Shown here: positions 1 through 9,026 of the stretch, in pieces
How the letters are laid out: the number at the start of each line of letters is the position of its first letter
How positions within the stretch are numbered: position 1 is the stretch's first letter
DNA from: Veillonella denticariosi JCM 15641
GTDB lineage: Bacteria > Bacillota > Negativicutes > Veillonellales > Veillonellaceae
NCBI RefSeq assembly: GCF_002959855.1
Contig: NZ_PPDB01000007.1
Coordinates: forward strand, 372,001-436,000
Direction of reading: 5' to 3'
Length of the DNA: 64,000 nt
Position numbers and translations under genes: made by a program
Notes under the pieces: generated by a model
The model's input: the letters and a program-made list of their open reading frames with translations, nothing else
What the model was told of the DNA's origin: nothing
Database searches by the model: none

Positions 1-615
1 GTATTCTCCCATTACGGGCACATAGGATTCATCTGTATTTATAACGGGATTACAAATATCGTCCGACTGTGATTGACCGCCTTTGGCATGACTTTCAATT
101 AAGGAAATAATGCCCTGCAGTGTAGTCTCACTATGAACCGTCAGATTAGGTATAGCCGCTAATGTATGCCCGTTAACAGGATTGGTATAGACCGTTCGGC
201 AATTATTCTCCATTGCGCACAGAGCCATGGCAAGGGTTCCGTACGTTGTAAGAATCGTTCCGTCCAAAGCGAGTTCACCCATGCATATACACCGCTCGAA
301 CAGCGATTGTAAATTTTTCTTCCGTCCTTTAATCTGACCGGAGGCCAGGATGATACCTATGGCAATCGCTAGATCAAGGCCTGCACTGCTTTTTCGTATA
401 TTAGCAGGCGCTAAATTGACCACGATACGCCGCATGGGAAATTCATAACCGCTGTTTTTTATAGCTGCCCGCACACGTTCGCGTGCTTCCTTTACGGACT
501 GATTCGGCAATCCGACGATATCCAATACGGGCAGTCCCTGTGAAATATCGACCTCAACCGTTATGACGCATCCTTCGATACCGTGCAGCGTTGCTCCATA
601 TAGTTTTGCATACAT
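1..615 (-). CDS. yifB: YifB/ComM-family Mg-chelatase-like AAA ATPase (N-terminal part, cut by window edge)
   Basis: The 205 visible residues start MYAKLYGATLHGIEG and contain the family signatures DIVGLPNQSVKEARERV and VVNLAPANIRKSSAGLDLA. These mark the N-terminal ChlI-like (S5-fold) domain of YifB/ComM proteins. The Walker A/AAA and C-terminal parts lie beyond position 1. ComM-type members act as branch-migration helicases in natural transformation in Gram-negatives; the role in Firmicutes is less clear. The start is the ATG at 615, behind an AGAGAGGT ribosome site. It follows yraN by 13 bases, so the two are probably co-transcribed; this yraN-yifB pairing is common. Confidence 0.9.
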   Translation of the reverse strand, partial: MYAKLYGATLHGIEGCVITVEVDISQGLPVLDIVGLPNQSVKEARERVRAAIKNSGYEFPMRRIVVNLAPANIRKSSAGLDLAIAIGIILASGQIKGRKKNLQSLFERCICMGELALDGTILTTYGTLAMALCAMENNCRTVYTNPVNGHTLAAIPNLTVHSETTLQGIISLIESHAKGGQSQSDDICNPVINTDESYVPVMGEY

Positions 616-628
616 AACCGTACCTCTC

Positions 629-1027
629 TTAAAAACATTGCGGTAAATAATGAATGAAACTTTGAAAGTCTTCATGCAGATACACTTCGATGACATCAAA
701 AGAAATCTCTTTCCAGCGCCGTTTCTTTTGATATAAATCGTATAAGTACAGCATGGCAGCTCGTTTTATATGCTTCTGCTTTTTCTTTGATACCGCCTCA
801 CGCGCCAAGCCGAACTGCACGCCACGACGCGCCTTTATTTCGATAAAATGATAGACTAAATCCTTTTTAGCAATAATATCGATTTCTCCCAATTTTGTAC
901 GGTAGTTCGTTTCCACAATGGACAGTCCCATCTTTTCTACATAAGAAACAGCTACGCGCTCTCCCCATTCACCGAGGGCTTTTGAATCGAGTTCATTGAA
1001 TGACTTACCGGTACTCATCGTTTGCAT
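629..1027 (-). CDS. yraN: YraN family protein (UPF0102), predicted endonuclease-like
   Basis: A protein of 132 residues with the UPF0102 pattern: LGEWGERVAVSYVEKMG, then GEIDIIAKKD, then FIEIKARRGVQFG. The E, D and ExK residues are those of a Holliday-junction-resolvase/restriction-endonuclease fold, but no activity is established for the family. The first ATG (1027) has AGGAGG four bases upstream; a second ATG four codons in would be 13 bases away, so the first is preferred. It lies just upstream of yifB and is separated from rnhB by a terminator, so it needs its own promoter in 1028-1160. Confidence 0.88.
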   Translation of the reverse strand: MQTMSTGKSFNELDSKALGEWGERVAVSYVEKMGLSIVETNYRTKLGEIDIIAKKDLVYHFIEIKARRGVQFGLAREAVSKKKQKHIKRAAMLYLYDLYQKKRRWKEISFDVIEVYLHEDFQSFIHYLPQCF

Positions 1028-1160
1028 ATAACCTCCTCAATCATTAACAACAATCACAGTGACGTATTAAAAATTCATCATAATGGATCAAATGTGCCAT
1101 TATCAGCCGTTGTATATTTATATGTGTAGCGTAGAATGATTGGCTCATAAAGTAAATAGA

Positions 1161-1206
1161 AAAGAGGTTCCCAATAGTCACACAGGTGACCATCAGGAAC
1201 CTCTTT
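1161..1206 (-). terminator. Rho-independent terminator after rnhB
   Basis: An inverted repeat with AAAGAGGTTCC and GGAACCTCTTT arms, plus an inner GGTCAC/GTGAC pairing, is followed on the minus strand by TTTTCTATTT. It closes the rbgA-rnhB unit. Confidence 0.85.
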
Positions 1207-1242
1207 ACGGATTTTAACTATATACAATTTGAATTTATAAAT

Positions 1243-2037
1243 CTATTCTTTTACCCAGCCTACAATTGATTTTATAGGCTCAAAACTTTTCCGATGAAGC
1301 GGTGTCACCCCTTGCTGTTCCACGGCTTCTTTGTGCAGTTCAGTATAATAACCCTTGTGAATACCGAAACCATACCCCGGGTATTCCTCGTCTAAACGCT
1401 TCATATACCGATCGCGTGTAACCTTTGCAATAATCGATGCGGCCGCAATATTGGCGCTCTTGCTGTCCCCTTTGATAATAGACTCTACGGGAACAGTTAA
1501 GTCAGGCAACTTCATGGCATCGACCACTACGGCCTCGGCCGGTACCGATAATGTACGAACAGCTTCATACATGGCCTGCCGGGTCGCTTCGTAAATATTG
1601 AGTTCATCAATCTTTTCCGGACCATAAGAAACACAGCTTATCGCCACAGCTTCTTTCGTGATGATATCATATAAAGCCTCTCGTTTCTCTTCGGTTAACT
1701 TTTTCGAATCATTAAGGCCGGGAATAAGTGTCATCGGCGGCAATATGACCGCCGCTACCGTCACAGGTCCCGCTATGGGCCCACGTCCGACCTCATCCAC
1801 ACCGGCAACATGATATAAATCCTGATCATAGAATATGCCTTCATAATCATACATTCCCATAAGACGTTGCTGTTCTTTCAGCTCTTTTTCCTGACGCTTA
1901 ATATAAGCCGCGGCCAACTTCTGCACGAAACTGCGTGAATCCGCTTGAGCTAGCGGTAAAATATCCAAGGCTTTATCTGTTTCAAAAAGTGCCTTAATAT
2001 CCTGTACCTTTAAATCCGATAATTCTATCTTATCCAT
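1243..2037 (-). CDS. rnhB: Ribonuclease HII
   Basis: RNase HII cleaves the RNA strand of RNA/DNA hybrids and removes single ribonucleotides from DNA. The active-site signature VDEVGRGPIAGPV is present, with further conserved acidic residues at ELNIYEATRQAM, VVVDAM and KGDSKSANIAAAS. The N-terminal region of roughly 80 residues ahead of the catalytic core is typical of Firmicute RnhB. The ATG at 2037 (MDKIELSD) is chosen over upstream codons because GAGGGG lies about 8 bases before it. The gene overlaps the end of rbgA by 8 bases, so the two are translationally coupled; rbgA-rnhB is a conserved Firmicute pair. Confidence 0.95.
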   Translation of the reverse strand: MDKIELSDLKVQDIKALFETDKALDILPLAQADSRSFVQKLAAAYIKRQEKELKEQQRLMGMYDYEGIFYDQDLYHVAGVDEVGRGPIAGPVTVAAVILPPMTLIPGLNDSKKLTEEKREALYDIITKEAVAISCVSYGPEKIDELNIYEATRQAMYEAVRTLSVPAEAVVVDAMKLPDLTVPVESIIKGDSKSANIAAASIIAKVTRDRYMKRLDEEYPGYGFGIHKGYYTELHKEAVEQQGVTPLHRKSFEPIKSIVGWVKE

Positions 2038-2935
2038 TACGGGACCCCTCATTATCATCAGCATAATACGGTTCTTCATCGACCTTATCTAGGGTAATCA
2101 CACCGAGTTTTCCGTTACGATAATCCTGTAGTATGATTCGACGCGCCTTGTCAAAGTCGACAATGCCGCCGCTTACAAGACATCCGCGACGACGACCGAT
2201 ACTTTCAATAATCGTAGCAACATCCGTCATCTCAGTCTCTTTTAATTTATAGCGCTCAACTAAAATCTGAGGTTCATTAGTTAAAAGATGTGTAATAAGC
2301 TGCTTGATGACATGCTCTAAATCATATACATCATCAGATATGGCCCCTGTCATGGCCAGACGAGCCGCCGCGCGCTGATCCTCGAGTTTTGGCCATAATA
2401 CACCGGGTGTATCTAAAAGTTCCAGATTTTTACCGATCTTAACCCATTGTTGCCCCCGAGTGTGCCCCGCCTTATTAGCCGTTCTTGTAGCGGCAGAACC
2501 GGCCAAAGAATTTATCAATGTTGACTTACCGACATTAGGAATACCCAAAATTATGGTTCGTACGGAACGACTTCGAATCCCCTTTGCCATCCAGCGGTCA
2601 ATGATAGGTTTACTGAGACGTTCCACTATAGATAAGAGTTTCTTATTTCCCTTTCCTGACTTGGAATCAATAGAAAGCACGGTAATACCCTTATTCATAA
2701 AAAATTCGGTCCATTCCTTGGTAGCTTTCGGGTCGGCCAGATCGGCCTTATTCAATAGTACGATGTGCGGCTTCTGTCCGATTAATTCGATAATAACGGG
2801 ATTGGCACTAGACCTTGGAATACGTGCATCAAGCAGCTCGATAACTACATCTACCTTTTTGATATACTCGGTAATCATTCGGGTGGCTTTCGCCATATGT
2901 CCGGGGAACCAATGTACAACAGGTGAATCTGCCAT
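2030..2935 (-). CDS. rbgA: Ribosome biogenesis GTPase RbgA (YlqF)
   Basis: A circularly permuted GTPase needed for late 50S subunit assembly. The motif order seen is G4 (NKAD, residues 62-65), G1 (GIPNVGKST, 131-139) and G3 (DTPG, 175-178), which is the hallmark of the permuted YlqF/YawG class. The N-terminal WFPGHMAKA signature is characteristic of RbgA. Its length of 301 residues is close to the usual 280-300. An AAAGGAT ribosome site precedes the ATG. The 8-base overlap with rnhB downstream supports an operon. rplS lies upstream but is cut off by a terminator. Confidence 0.96.
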   Translation of the reverse strand: MADSPVVHWFPGHMAKATRMITEYIKKVDVVIELLDARIPRSSANPVIIELIGQKPHIVLLNKADLADPKATKEWTEFFMNKGITVLSIDSKSGKGNKKLLSIVERLSKPIIDRWMAKGIRSRSVRTIILGIPNVGKSTLINSLAGSAATRTANKAGHTRGQQWVKIGKNLELLDTPGVLWPKLEDQRAAARLAMTGAISDDVYDLEHVIKQLITHLLTNEPQILVERYKLKETEMTDVATIIESIGRRRGCLVSGGIVDFDKARRIILQDYRNGKLGVITLDKVDEEPYYADDNEGSRNG

Positions 2936-3139
2936 AGTATATCCTTTCTGTTTCTACGTATTAAATCAAATGCGATTATCAGAATCTTTCAATAATTACA
3001 TATATGATTACTATATCTTAAAAATCATTCACATTAACTGTATGTTAACTGTATTATATATCAGCTGTATCTTAAATATATAGCATATTCGGTATTTCAT
3101 CAAACGACATAACTGAATCATACGGATTTAGGCAAAAAT
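2936..3139. other. AT-rich intergenic region upstream of rbgA
   Basis: No gene is seen here. On the plus strand the 10-base unit TTAACTGTAT occurs twice (3034-3043 and 3045-3054), with a degenerate third copy near 3063. A TATAAT lies on the minus strand at 3058-3053, overlapping the second copy, but no good -35 box is visible. The rbgA promoter is probably here. Confidence 0.5.
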
Positions 3140-3165
3140 AAAAGGCTGCCATCGGCAGCCTTTTA
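3140..3165 (-). terminator. Rho-independent terminator after rplS
   Basis: A perfect stem with AAAAGGCTGCC and GGCAGCCTTTT arms runs into TTTTATTTTTG on the minus strand, just past the rplS stop. Confidence 0.92.
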
Positions 3166-3171
3166 AGAACA

Positions 3172-3513
3172 TTAGCGTTTTTCGCGAATACGAGCAGCTT
3201 TACCAGTAAGGTTACGTAAGTAGTACAATTTAGCACGACGAACAACACCACGACGCATAACTTCGATTTTAGCTAAACGTGGGCTGTGAAGCGGGAATGT
3301 ACGTTCTACACCTACACCGGATGCAATACGACGAACTGTGAAAGTTTCACGTACGCCACCATTTTGACGTTTGATTACCAAGCCTTCAAAAACCTGGATA
3401 CGTTCACGGCTACCTTCCACTACTTTTACGTGTACACGCACGGTGTCACCGGAGCGGAATGTAGGAATGTCTGTACGTAATTGTTCCTGTTCGAGTACGT
3501 TAATAATGTTCAT
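3172..3513 (-). CDS. rplS: 50S ribosomal protein L19
   Basis: L19 sits at the 30S-50S interface. The 113-residue protein has the conserved core [20 protein letters not shown] and the C-terminal [18 protein letters not shown]. The ATG at 3513 (MNIINVLEQ) is chosen because AGGAGG lies 5 bases before it. It stands alone here with its own promoter and terminator, whereas many Firmicutes have trmD directly upstream. The leader carries a possible L19 autoregulatory structure. Confidence 0.98.
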   Translation of the reverse strand: MNIINVLEQEQLRTDIPTFRSGDTVRVHVKVVEGSRERIQVFEGLVIKRQNGGVRETFTVRRIASGVGVERTFPLHSPRLAKIEVMRRGVVRRAKLYYLRNLTGKAARIREKR

Positions 3514-3527
3514 TGTTTCCTCCTGTT

Positions 3528-3585
3528 TGCAGACATTCAATACCTACACCTTATAGGCAGCGGACTGTCTCAAATTAACAGAACA
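3528..3585 (-). promoter_or_regulatory. Candidate structured leader of rplS (L19-leader-like)
   Basis: Between the promoter and the ribosome site, the transcript can form a hairpin closed by AGACA and TGTCT arms (3570-3566 and 3535-3531). A GC-rich inner part, TCCGCTGCC, lies inside it. Rfam describes L19 leaders in Firmicutes with a similar placement. Identity with that family is an inference from position and shape only. Confidence 0.4.
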
Positions 3586-3615
3586 ATAATACCATATAAC
3601 AGGACCTTTAATCAA
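3586..3615 (-). promoter_or_regulatory. rplS promoter
   Basis: A TTGATT box (3615-3610) and a TATTAT box (3591-3586) are separated by 18 bases, about 75 bases ahead of the rplS start. Confidence 0.65.
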
Positions 3616-3667
3616 GTATTATCTATATAAAAAATTATACTATATCATTTAGATTTCATAATCGAGT

Positions 3668-4042
3668 CTATTTACAAAGTTTCTGTAATAGCCTGAACAA
3701 TTCATCCTTTTCAACATCGCTCAATCCGGAAAATATATGTTTTAGGTAATCCTCATAGGATGACGACAATTCTTTACCCAGTTTTTCTCCCTCTGAAGTG
3801 AGACCTATAATAGATACCCGCTTATCCATGAAGTCGATATGTTTAGTTACATATCCTTGCTCGATAAGAATATCCAGTTGTTCCGAAACCGTGGCCGGCC
3901 TCATATCAAGGGCGTTAACAAGATCTTTTTGCGATGCGCCCTGACCTCTCATGTATAGCTCTATGAGAATCCGTTGGCGGGAATTTTCTTTACCACTTGG
4001 CACCTTTCGTAAGGCCTTATATAATTCAACCTCTGTAATCAT
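3668..4042 (-). CDS. MarR-family transcriptional regulator
   Basis: A winged-helix DNA-binding protein of 124 residues, somewhat short for MarR (about 140) because the first dimerisation helix is abbreviated. The helix-turn-helix is ASQKDLVNALDMRPATVSEQ, followed by the wing DKRVSIIGLTSEG and a C-terminal helical dimerisation segment. AAGGAG precedes the ATG. It sits alone downstream of glyS but behind that gene's terminator. No target gene is adjacent, so the ligand and regulon cannot be read from context; autoregulation is possible. Confidence 0.85.
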   Translation of the reverse strand: MITEVELYKALRKVPSGKENSRQRILIELYMRGQGASQKDLVNALDMRPATVSEQLDILIEQGYVTKHIDFMDKRVSIIGLTSEGEKLGKELSSSYEDYLKHIFSGLSDVEKDELFRLLQKLCK

Positions 4043-4088
4043 AAGATTTCTCCTTACAACTTTGTATACTATTTGTATTCGCCGTCAC

Positions 4089-4126
4089 ATTATAAAATCC
4101 TGCATAGATTACAAATTTCATATGAA
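4089..4126 (-). promoter_or_regulatory. Possible promoter/operator of the MarR gene
   Basis: A TATAAT (4094-4089) lies about 50 bases before the gene. The perfect 10-base palindrome TTCATATGAA (4117-4126) sits where a -35 box would be, as expected for a MarR autorepression site. The -35 itself is poor. Confidence 0.35.
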
Positions 4127-4173
4127 TTATAACTTTTAATCTGTATATTGCAATCTGTAAAAGTACACAGTTA

Positions 4174-4201
4174 AAAAGGACGAGTCGCAACTCGTCCTTC
4201 C
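4174..4201 (-). terminator. Rho-independent terminator after glyS
   Basis: AAGGACGAGT and ACTCGTCCTT form a perfect 10-bp stem with a short loop, followed by TTTTTAACTG on the minus strand. Confidence 0.92.
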
Positions 4202-4207
4202 ACCATT

Positions 4208-6259
4208 CTATTTCAATGCGCTAATATCACCGATAATAGCCATCACATTATAAGCTAACCGAAGTAATTGCAAACGATTATCCTTAATTGCTTCGTCTTT
4301 ATCCATAACCATCACATCTTCAAAGAATGTATTGATTACAGGAACCAGCGTAGCCGGTACGGCAACAACGGCATCATAATCATGAGCATCCCATGCAGCA
4401 AGACTGGCTTCATACGCTTTAGAAGCCGCCTCAAACAACGCCTTTTCCGCATCTTCCTTGAGAAGTGACACATTAACGGATTCATATGTCACATCTTTCA
4501 CTAAGTTATACATACGTGTATAGGCTTGAACAAGTTCAACATCTTCGTCGATACGATTTGCAAGCAATGCATTTACAAGGCCTTCCGCATCTGCCACGGA
4601 TAACTCGTTGTTAGATAACAACAAATCAATAACATGATGCGGCACTTCGCGATCAAGGAAAATATTTTTCAAGCGGAGAGTAAAGAATTCCTCAATCTGA
4701 CCAAGCAATTCATCCTGCTTATCGTCCGGTACGTTAAGCAATTTCATAGACGCTTTAAAGATAGGGCGCAAACTGATATTCCAGTCACTGCCCAGTAAAA
4801 TATTCAAGATACCGATAGTTTGACGACGCAACGCATATGGGTCCTGAGAACCTGTAGGAATCAAGCCGCGGCTGAAGGTAGCAACGATATTATCCACTTT
4901 ATCAATGATGGATAATACTTTGCCGGCTTCGGTTTGAGGTAATACATCACCTGCAAAGCGAGGTAAGTATTGCTCAAAAATCGCTTCCGCTACGTCTTCG
5001 GATTCACCATCAAGTAGCGCATATTCCTTACCCATAACACCCTGTAATTCGGTAAATTCTGTAACCATACCAGTAGTTAAGTCCGTTTTTGCAAGAATGG
5101 TGGCTCGTTCCAACACAACAGCTGCATCTTCGTGTAAACCGCACTCTTCACCGAAGATACGACCTAATTCTAACAAGCGTTCCGTTTTATCCGCTAAATT
5201 ACCAAGACCTTCCTGGAATACGATTTTAGTCAAACCTTCCTGACGGTCGATAAGAGGTTTCTTGCGGTCTTCATTGAAGAAGAATTTAGCATCATCAAGA
5301 CGGGCGCGCAATACACGTTCATTACCAGCTTGAACTACTTCGATAGAATGATCAGAGCCATTACGAACTGTTAAGAACATTGGCAATAATTTGCCGTCTT
5401 GGTCAACCAATGGGAAGTAGCGTTGATGGTCTTTCATAGGTGTAATGATAGCTGCATCTGGAAGTGCCAAGTAGGATTCTTCGAATCCACCACACAATGC
5501 TGTAGGCCATTCAACAAGATAGTTAATTTCTTCTAACAAATCATCATCCCAAACGATGGATGCATTTTTAGAAGCTGCAATGTCATGTAATTGTTTGGAA
5601 ATCAATTCACGACGTGCGTCTTGATCAACCATAACGAAGTTTTCTTTTAATGTGTCTACATAGGATGCTGCATTTTTAATAGTGATTTCATCAGCACCTA
5701 AGAAGCGATGACCACGTGTTACATTACCAGATTTTACAGTAGCAAATTCTACAGGAATTACTTCTTCATCAAGTAATGCTACAAGCCAACGTACAGGACG
5801 TACAAATTTAGCATCTAAATTGCCCCAATGCATGGATTTAGGGAAGTTAAGACCTGTAATCAATTGAGGTAACATATCAGTTACGATATCCTTTGCAGGT
5901 ACGCCTGCGGTTTTAGTTTCCGCATAGATATATCCGTTTTCTACGACGAGATCATCTACATCAAGACCTTTCCCACGAGCAAAGCCGATTGCCGCCTTTG
6001 TAGCATTACCGTCTGCATCATATGCGATAGAGGCGGAAGGACCTTTATGACGTTCACTGATTTCAGCAGATGTGTCAGCAAGACCTTTTACGATAAGAGC
6101 CAAACGACGTGGTGTACCGTATGTTGCGATGCTTTCAAAAGGAAGATGGGCATCATTTAATTTTGTTTCAGCCAATTGTTTCAATTGATCTAAGATATTT
6201 GGCATAAAGCCGGCAGGAATTTCTTCTGCACCGATTTCAAATAATAAATCCTTTGCCAT
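4208..6259 (-). CDS. glyS: Glycyl-tRNA synthetase, beta subunit
   Basis: The beta subunit of the bacterial alpha2beta2 GlyRS recognises tRNA-Gly. At 683 residues it is the usual length. It begins AKDLLFEIGAEEIPAGFM, has the internal block ITPMKDHQRYFPLVD of the tRNA-binding HD-like region, and ends in an anticodon-binding domain. Only one base separates it from the glyQ stop, and AAAGGAG lies inside the end of glyQ, so the two subunits are made together under the upstream glycine T-box. Confidence 0.98.
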   Translation of the reverse strand: MAKDLLFEIGAEEIPAGFMPNILDQLKQLAETKLNDAHLPFESIATYGTPRRLALIVKGLADTSAEISERHKGPSASIAYDADGNATKAAIGFARGKGLDVDDLVVENGYIYAETKTAGVPAKDIVTDMLPQLITGLNFPKSMHWGNLDAKFVRPVRWLVALLDEEVIPVEFATVKSGNVTRGHRFLGADEITIKNAASYVDTLKENFVMVDQDARRELISKQLHDIAASKNASIVWDDDLLEEINYLVEWPTALCGGFEESYLALPDAAIITPMKDHQRYFPLVDQDGKLLPMFLTVRNGSDHSIEVVQAGNERVLRARLDDAKFFFNEDRKKPLIDRQEGLTKIVFQEGLGNLADKTERLLELGRIFGEECGLHEDAAVVLERATILAKTDLTTGMVTEFTELQGVMGKEYALLDGESEDVAEAIFEQYLPRFAGDVLPQTEAGKVLSIIDKVDNIVATFSRGLIPTGSQDPYALRRQTIGILNILLGSDWNISLRPIFKASMKLLNVPDDKQDELLGQIEEFFTLRLKNIFLDREVPHHVIDLLLSNNELSVADAEGLVNALLANRIDEDVELVQAYTRMYNLVKDVTYESVNVSLLKEDAEKALFEAASKAYEASLAAWDAHDYDAVVAVPATLVPVINTFFEDVMVMDKDEAIKDNRLQLLRLAYNVMAIIGDISALK

Positions 6260-6260
6260 C

Positions 6261-7136
6261 TTATTTATCTCCTTTCAAAAGTGGGAAACCTAATTCTTCG
6301 CGTTTAGCAAGGTATTGTTGTGCACAAATACGAGCTAATGCACGTACGCGGCCGATGAAAGCAGTACGTTCGCTGATGGAAATAGCACCACGGGAATCAA
6401 GCAAGTTGAATGTGTGGGAACATTTCAATACATAGTCGTAAGCTGGTAATACATAACCGGCTGCACAAACGCGTTTTGCTTCTGCTTCGTACATATCAAA
6501 CAATTTGAAAAGCATATCTGTATCAGCTAATTCAAAGTTATATACGGATTGTTCAACTTCGTTAGCATGCCAAATGTCACCATATGTAACATTTTCATTC
6601 CATTTAAGGTCATATACATTTTCTACACCTTGAATGTACATAGCCAAACGTTCTAAACCATATGTAATTTCTACAGAAACCGGTTTACAGTCGATGGAAC
6701 CGACCTGTTGGAAATATGTGAACTGAGTTACTTCCATACCATCGAGCCATACTTCCCAGCCAAGGCCCCAAGCACCTAATGTTGGAGATTCCCAGTTATC
6801 CTCTACGAAACGGATATCGTGATCTTCAGCATGAATACCAAGTGTTGCCAAGGATTGTAAGTACAATTCTTGGATGTTATCTGGAGATGGTTTCACGATA
6901 ACTTGGAATTGATGATGTTGGAACAAACGGTTAGGGTTATCACCATAACGACCGTCTGCTGGACGACGGGACGGCTCTACATAACATACGGCCCAAGGTT
7001 CAGGACCGATAGCATGCAAAAATGTTGCAGGATTCATTGTACCTGCGCCCTTTTCAACATCATATGGATTTTGAACGATACAACCTTGCTCGCTCCAGAA
7101 TTTTTGTAGGTTTAAAATAATCTCTTGAAATGTCAT
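6261..7136 (-). CDS. glyQ: Glycyl-tRNA synthetase, alpha subunit
   Basis: The alpha subunit is the class II catalytic chain that forms glycyl-adenylate. The 291 residues include the N-terminal [19 protein letters not shown], the [10 protein letters not shown] and [19 protein letters not shown] blocks and the FQVIVKPSP motif 2 region. The ATG at 7136 (MTFQEII) is chosen because GGAGG lies 7 bases upstream; the reading frame extends further up but only into the leader. It is the first gene of the T-box-controlled glyQS operon. Confidence 0.98.
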   Translation of the reverse strand: MTFQEIILNLQKFWSEQGCIVQNPYDVEKGAGTMNPATFLHAIGPEPWAVCYVEPSRRPADGRYGDNPNRLFQHHQFQVIVKPSPDNIQELYLQSLATLGIHAEDHDIRFVEDNWESPTLGAWGLGWEVWLDGMEVTQFTYFQQVGSIDCKPVSVEITYGLERLAMYIQGVENVYDLKWNENVTYGDIWHANEVEQSVYNFELADTDMLFKLFDMYEAEAKRVCAAGYVLPAYDYVLKCSHTFNLLDSRGAISISERTAFIGRVRALARICAQQYLAKREELGFPLLKGDK

Positions 7137-7190
7137 TGCTGCCTCCACTTTACACAACCGACATAAAATCAACCATTTCGTTACAAACAA

Positions 7191-7400
7191 AAAAGTCCCT
7201 GTAACGAAAAACGTTACAGGGACGAGTATACCCGCGGTTCCACCCTATTTGGCTTGCGCCCTCTTTTTTCTATGTTGGCCTTTACTAACAGATTTCTGCG
7301 TTCCTGCCAATGCTCTACAGCGCCTTCAACCAAATGTGAGCTTACACCGTCCTCACTCGCTAGAGAGGTCTACTACTCTGCTTCATCGCATGTATTATAC
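7191..7400 (-). promoter_or_regulatory. Glycine T-box leader with terminator/antiterminator
   Basis: The conserved T-box AGGGTGGAACCGCGGG lies at 7246-7231 on the minus strand. It is followed by a terminator with GTCCCTGTAACG/CGTTACAGGGAC arms (7223-7195) and a T tract. Uncharged tRNA-Gly would stabilise the antiterminator and allow glyQS expression. A GGC triplet in the leader (within TTGAAGGCGC) could be the glycine specifier; its exact loop position is inferred. This explains most of the 370-base gap between glyQ and the next gene. Confidence 0.93.
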
Positions 7401-7405
7401 ATAAT

Positions 7406-7435
7406 ATTGTAGCAATACAGAGGGAAAAATGTCAA
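7406..7435 (-). promoter_or_regulatory. Promoter of the glyQS T-box transcript
   Basis: TTGACA (7435-7430) and TACAAT (7411-7406) are separated by 18 bases, just upstream of the T-box stem I. Confidence 0.75.
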
Positions 7436-7508
7436 TCTAATACTTTTATACACATAATCAACATCTCAATACTACATTATTCAAATTCTATCATTTAATC
7501 ATCATTTT

Positions 7509-9026
7509 TTAGAATGTACGTTTCACATCAACGCCGACTAAATAAGCCGTTTTATCTTTCTTCTCAGTCATATTATGGAGTCTGGATACGCCAACTTTAG
7601 CACCAAGGGACCAATTTTGAGATAGTTTACGATTATGATCAAGCCATACATTGAGAGCCGTCGCATCAGTATTAACTTCACGATTTAACTGTAAATATTC
7701 CACATTAAGGGCTGTCAGGTTTGCCTTCTTATCCCAATGACCAAGTCGAGCATATAAACGATTACTGCTGTTGCCCATATAGTCGCCAATGATATGACCT
7801 TTATGAACATAGCCGTCACCATATGACCAATGAGAATACCACCAGTTACTTGTCTTGCCACCTTCTAAGCGAAGATTCCAATCGTGATTTTTACCAATTT
7901 TCGGAACGTATACCCCTGCGGTCCACGCAATACGGGATGGACTCGGTATGAATCCTAATCCTGTCGCCTGGTCCTCGCCATATACCATACCATATACTTC
8001 CATAGATGGTAATGTCCATTTTATATCATACCCGGCAATACTGTTCCACTTATCTTTGGAACGTACCGATTCATTTTTTCCCGTTAAGAAACGGCCGTAG
8101 TCAGATAAACTTAAATGACGCCCTTCACCACCCATGATGGACGTCAAACTGGCACCCAATACAAGTCGTTTAGTCGGAGACACCTCAATGCGGGCGCCGA
8201 AAAAGTCCGGATGTTTAACATCGTTTCTATCATCCGATAATTTTGCATATACGAATGTAGGTTTTACAGATCGCAAAAATCTAAATGTGCCACCTATTTT
8301 TACAGGGTTAATTGTCGTCACTTTCACACCGGTTAAAGCATTCATATTATTGGATAAATTAAGGGATGATTGATGCATCGGGCCCCACCAGAGTTCATCT
8401 TTACCGGCTTGAACCTCTACGGCCCCGATATGTGTTTTAACATAGCCGTTAATAAGTCGTGCACTGTTATTTCCGGCAAATAAATCGGTACGAGGCGTAA
8501 CAGCATACGCCACATGATTACCGGCGGTACCGCGAATATTCATTTCGCCACTTACCGTAGTACCACGATTATACGTATATCCGTTATTATTTCCATTTAA
8601 CGGTTGATATGTACTGGCGGTACGAGTCCAACCACCTTGATTTTGATTATAGGCCGGTGAATTGGTAGATGTTACCGATACTTTCACGGAGTCAACAATA
8701 ATCTTGGAATCCTGTTTACCGGTTGCCACGGTCTGCATATCATCGGAATATTCAGATTCAAGATTATGAATCATGGATTGGATGAATTGAGGTGTATTAC
8801 TGTCTACCTTACTATTAGCCTCTGCAATCCATTGGGCTACCTGTAAACGCGTATACGGTTTTGATGTCGGTAATGTATCAATATATCCTTGTGCATGCAA
8901 AGCATCAATCATATCATAAGTTGTTGAACTGAGATTAATATTTGGCGATACGATTTGTGTCGCATAAACAGAACCAAATGACATAGTCATAATAGCAGCG
9001 GTAATCAATAATTTATTTGCTTTCAC
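7509..9026 (-). CDS. Capsule-assembly Wzi-like outer-membrane beta-barrel protein
   Basis: The 505-residue protein starts with a signal peptide, KANKLLITAAIMTMSFGSVYA. A roughly 110-residue N-terminal region follows, then many short alternating strands ending in an aromatic residue (final ...VDVKRTF), typical of an outer-membrane barrel. The segment AGKDELWWGPMHQSSLNLSN resembles the Wzi-family signature (GRD-x-WGPG-x-LLLSNNA). Wzi anchors capsule at the surface in enteric bacteria. The start is a GTG at 9026, with GAGGAG 9 bases upstream; no ATG is in a better position. No capsule genes are adjacent, so a surface-glycan role is inferred from family only. Confidence 0.72.
   Translation of the reverse strand: MKANKLLITAAIMTMSFGSVYATQIVSPNINLSSTTYDMIDALHAQGYIDTLPTSKPYTRLQVAQWIAEANSKVDSNTPQFIQSMIHNLESEYSDDMQTVATGKQDSKIIVDSVKVSVTSTNSPAYNQNQGGWTRTASTYQPLNGNNNGYTYNRGTTVSGEMNIRGTAGNHVAYAVTPRTDLFAGNNSARLINGYVKTHIGAVEVQAGKDELWWGPMHQSSLNLSNNMNALTGVKVTTINPVKIGGTFRFLRSVKPTFVYAKLSDDRNDVKHPDFFGARIEVSPTKRLVLGASLTSIMGGEGRHLSLSDYGRFLTGKNESVRSKDKWNSIAGYDIKWTLPSMEVYGMVYGEDQATGLGFIPSPSRIAWTAGVYVPKIGKNHDWNLRLEGGKTSNWWYSHWSYGDGYVHKGHIIGDYMGNSSNRLYARLGHWDKKANLTALNVEYLQLNREVNTDATALNVWLDHNRKLSQNWSLGAKVGVSRLHNMTEKKDKTAYLVGVDVKRTF

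Noticed and set aside
2460-3083. Plus-strand open frame of 207 codons opposite rbgA
   Set aside because: It is antisense to the conserved rbgA gene, has no convincing ribosome site and no recognisable protein features.
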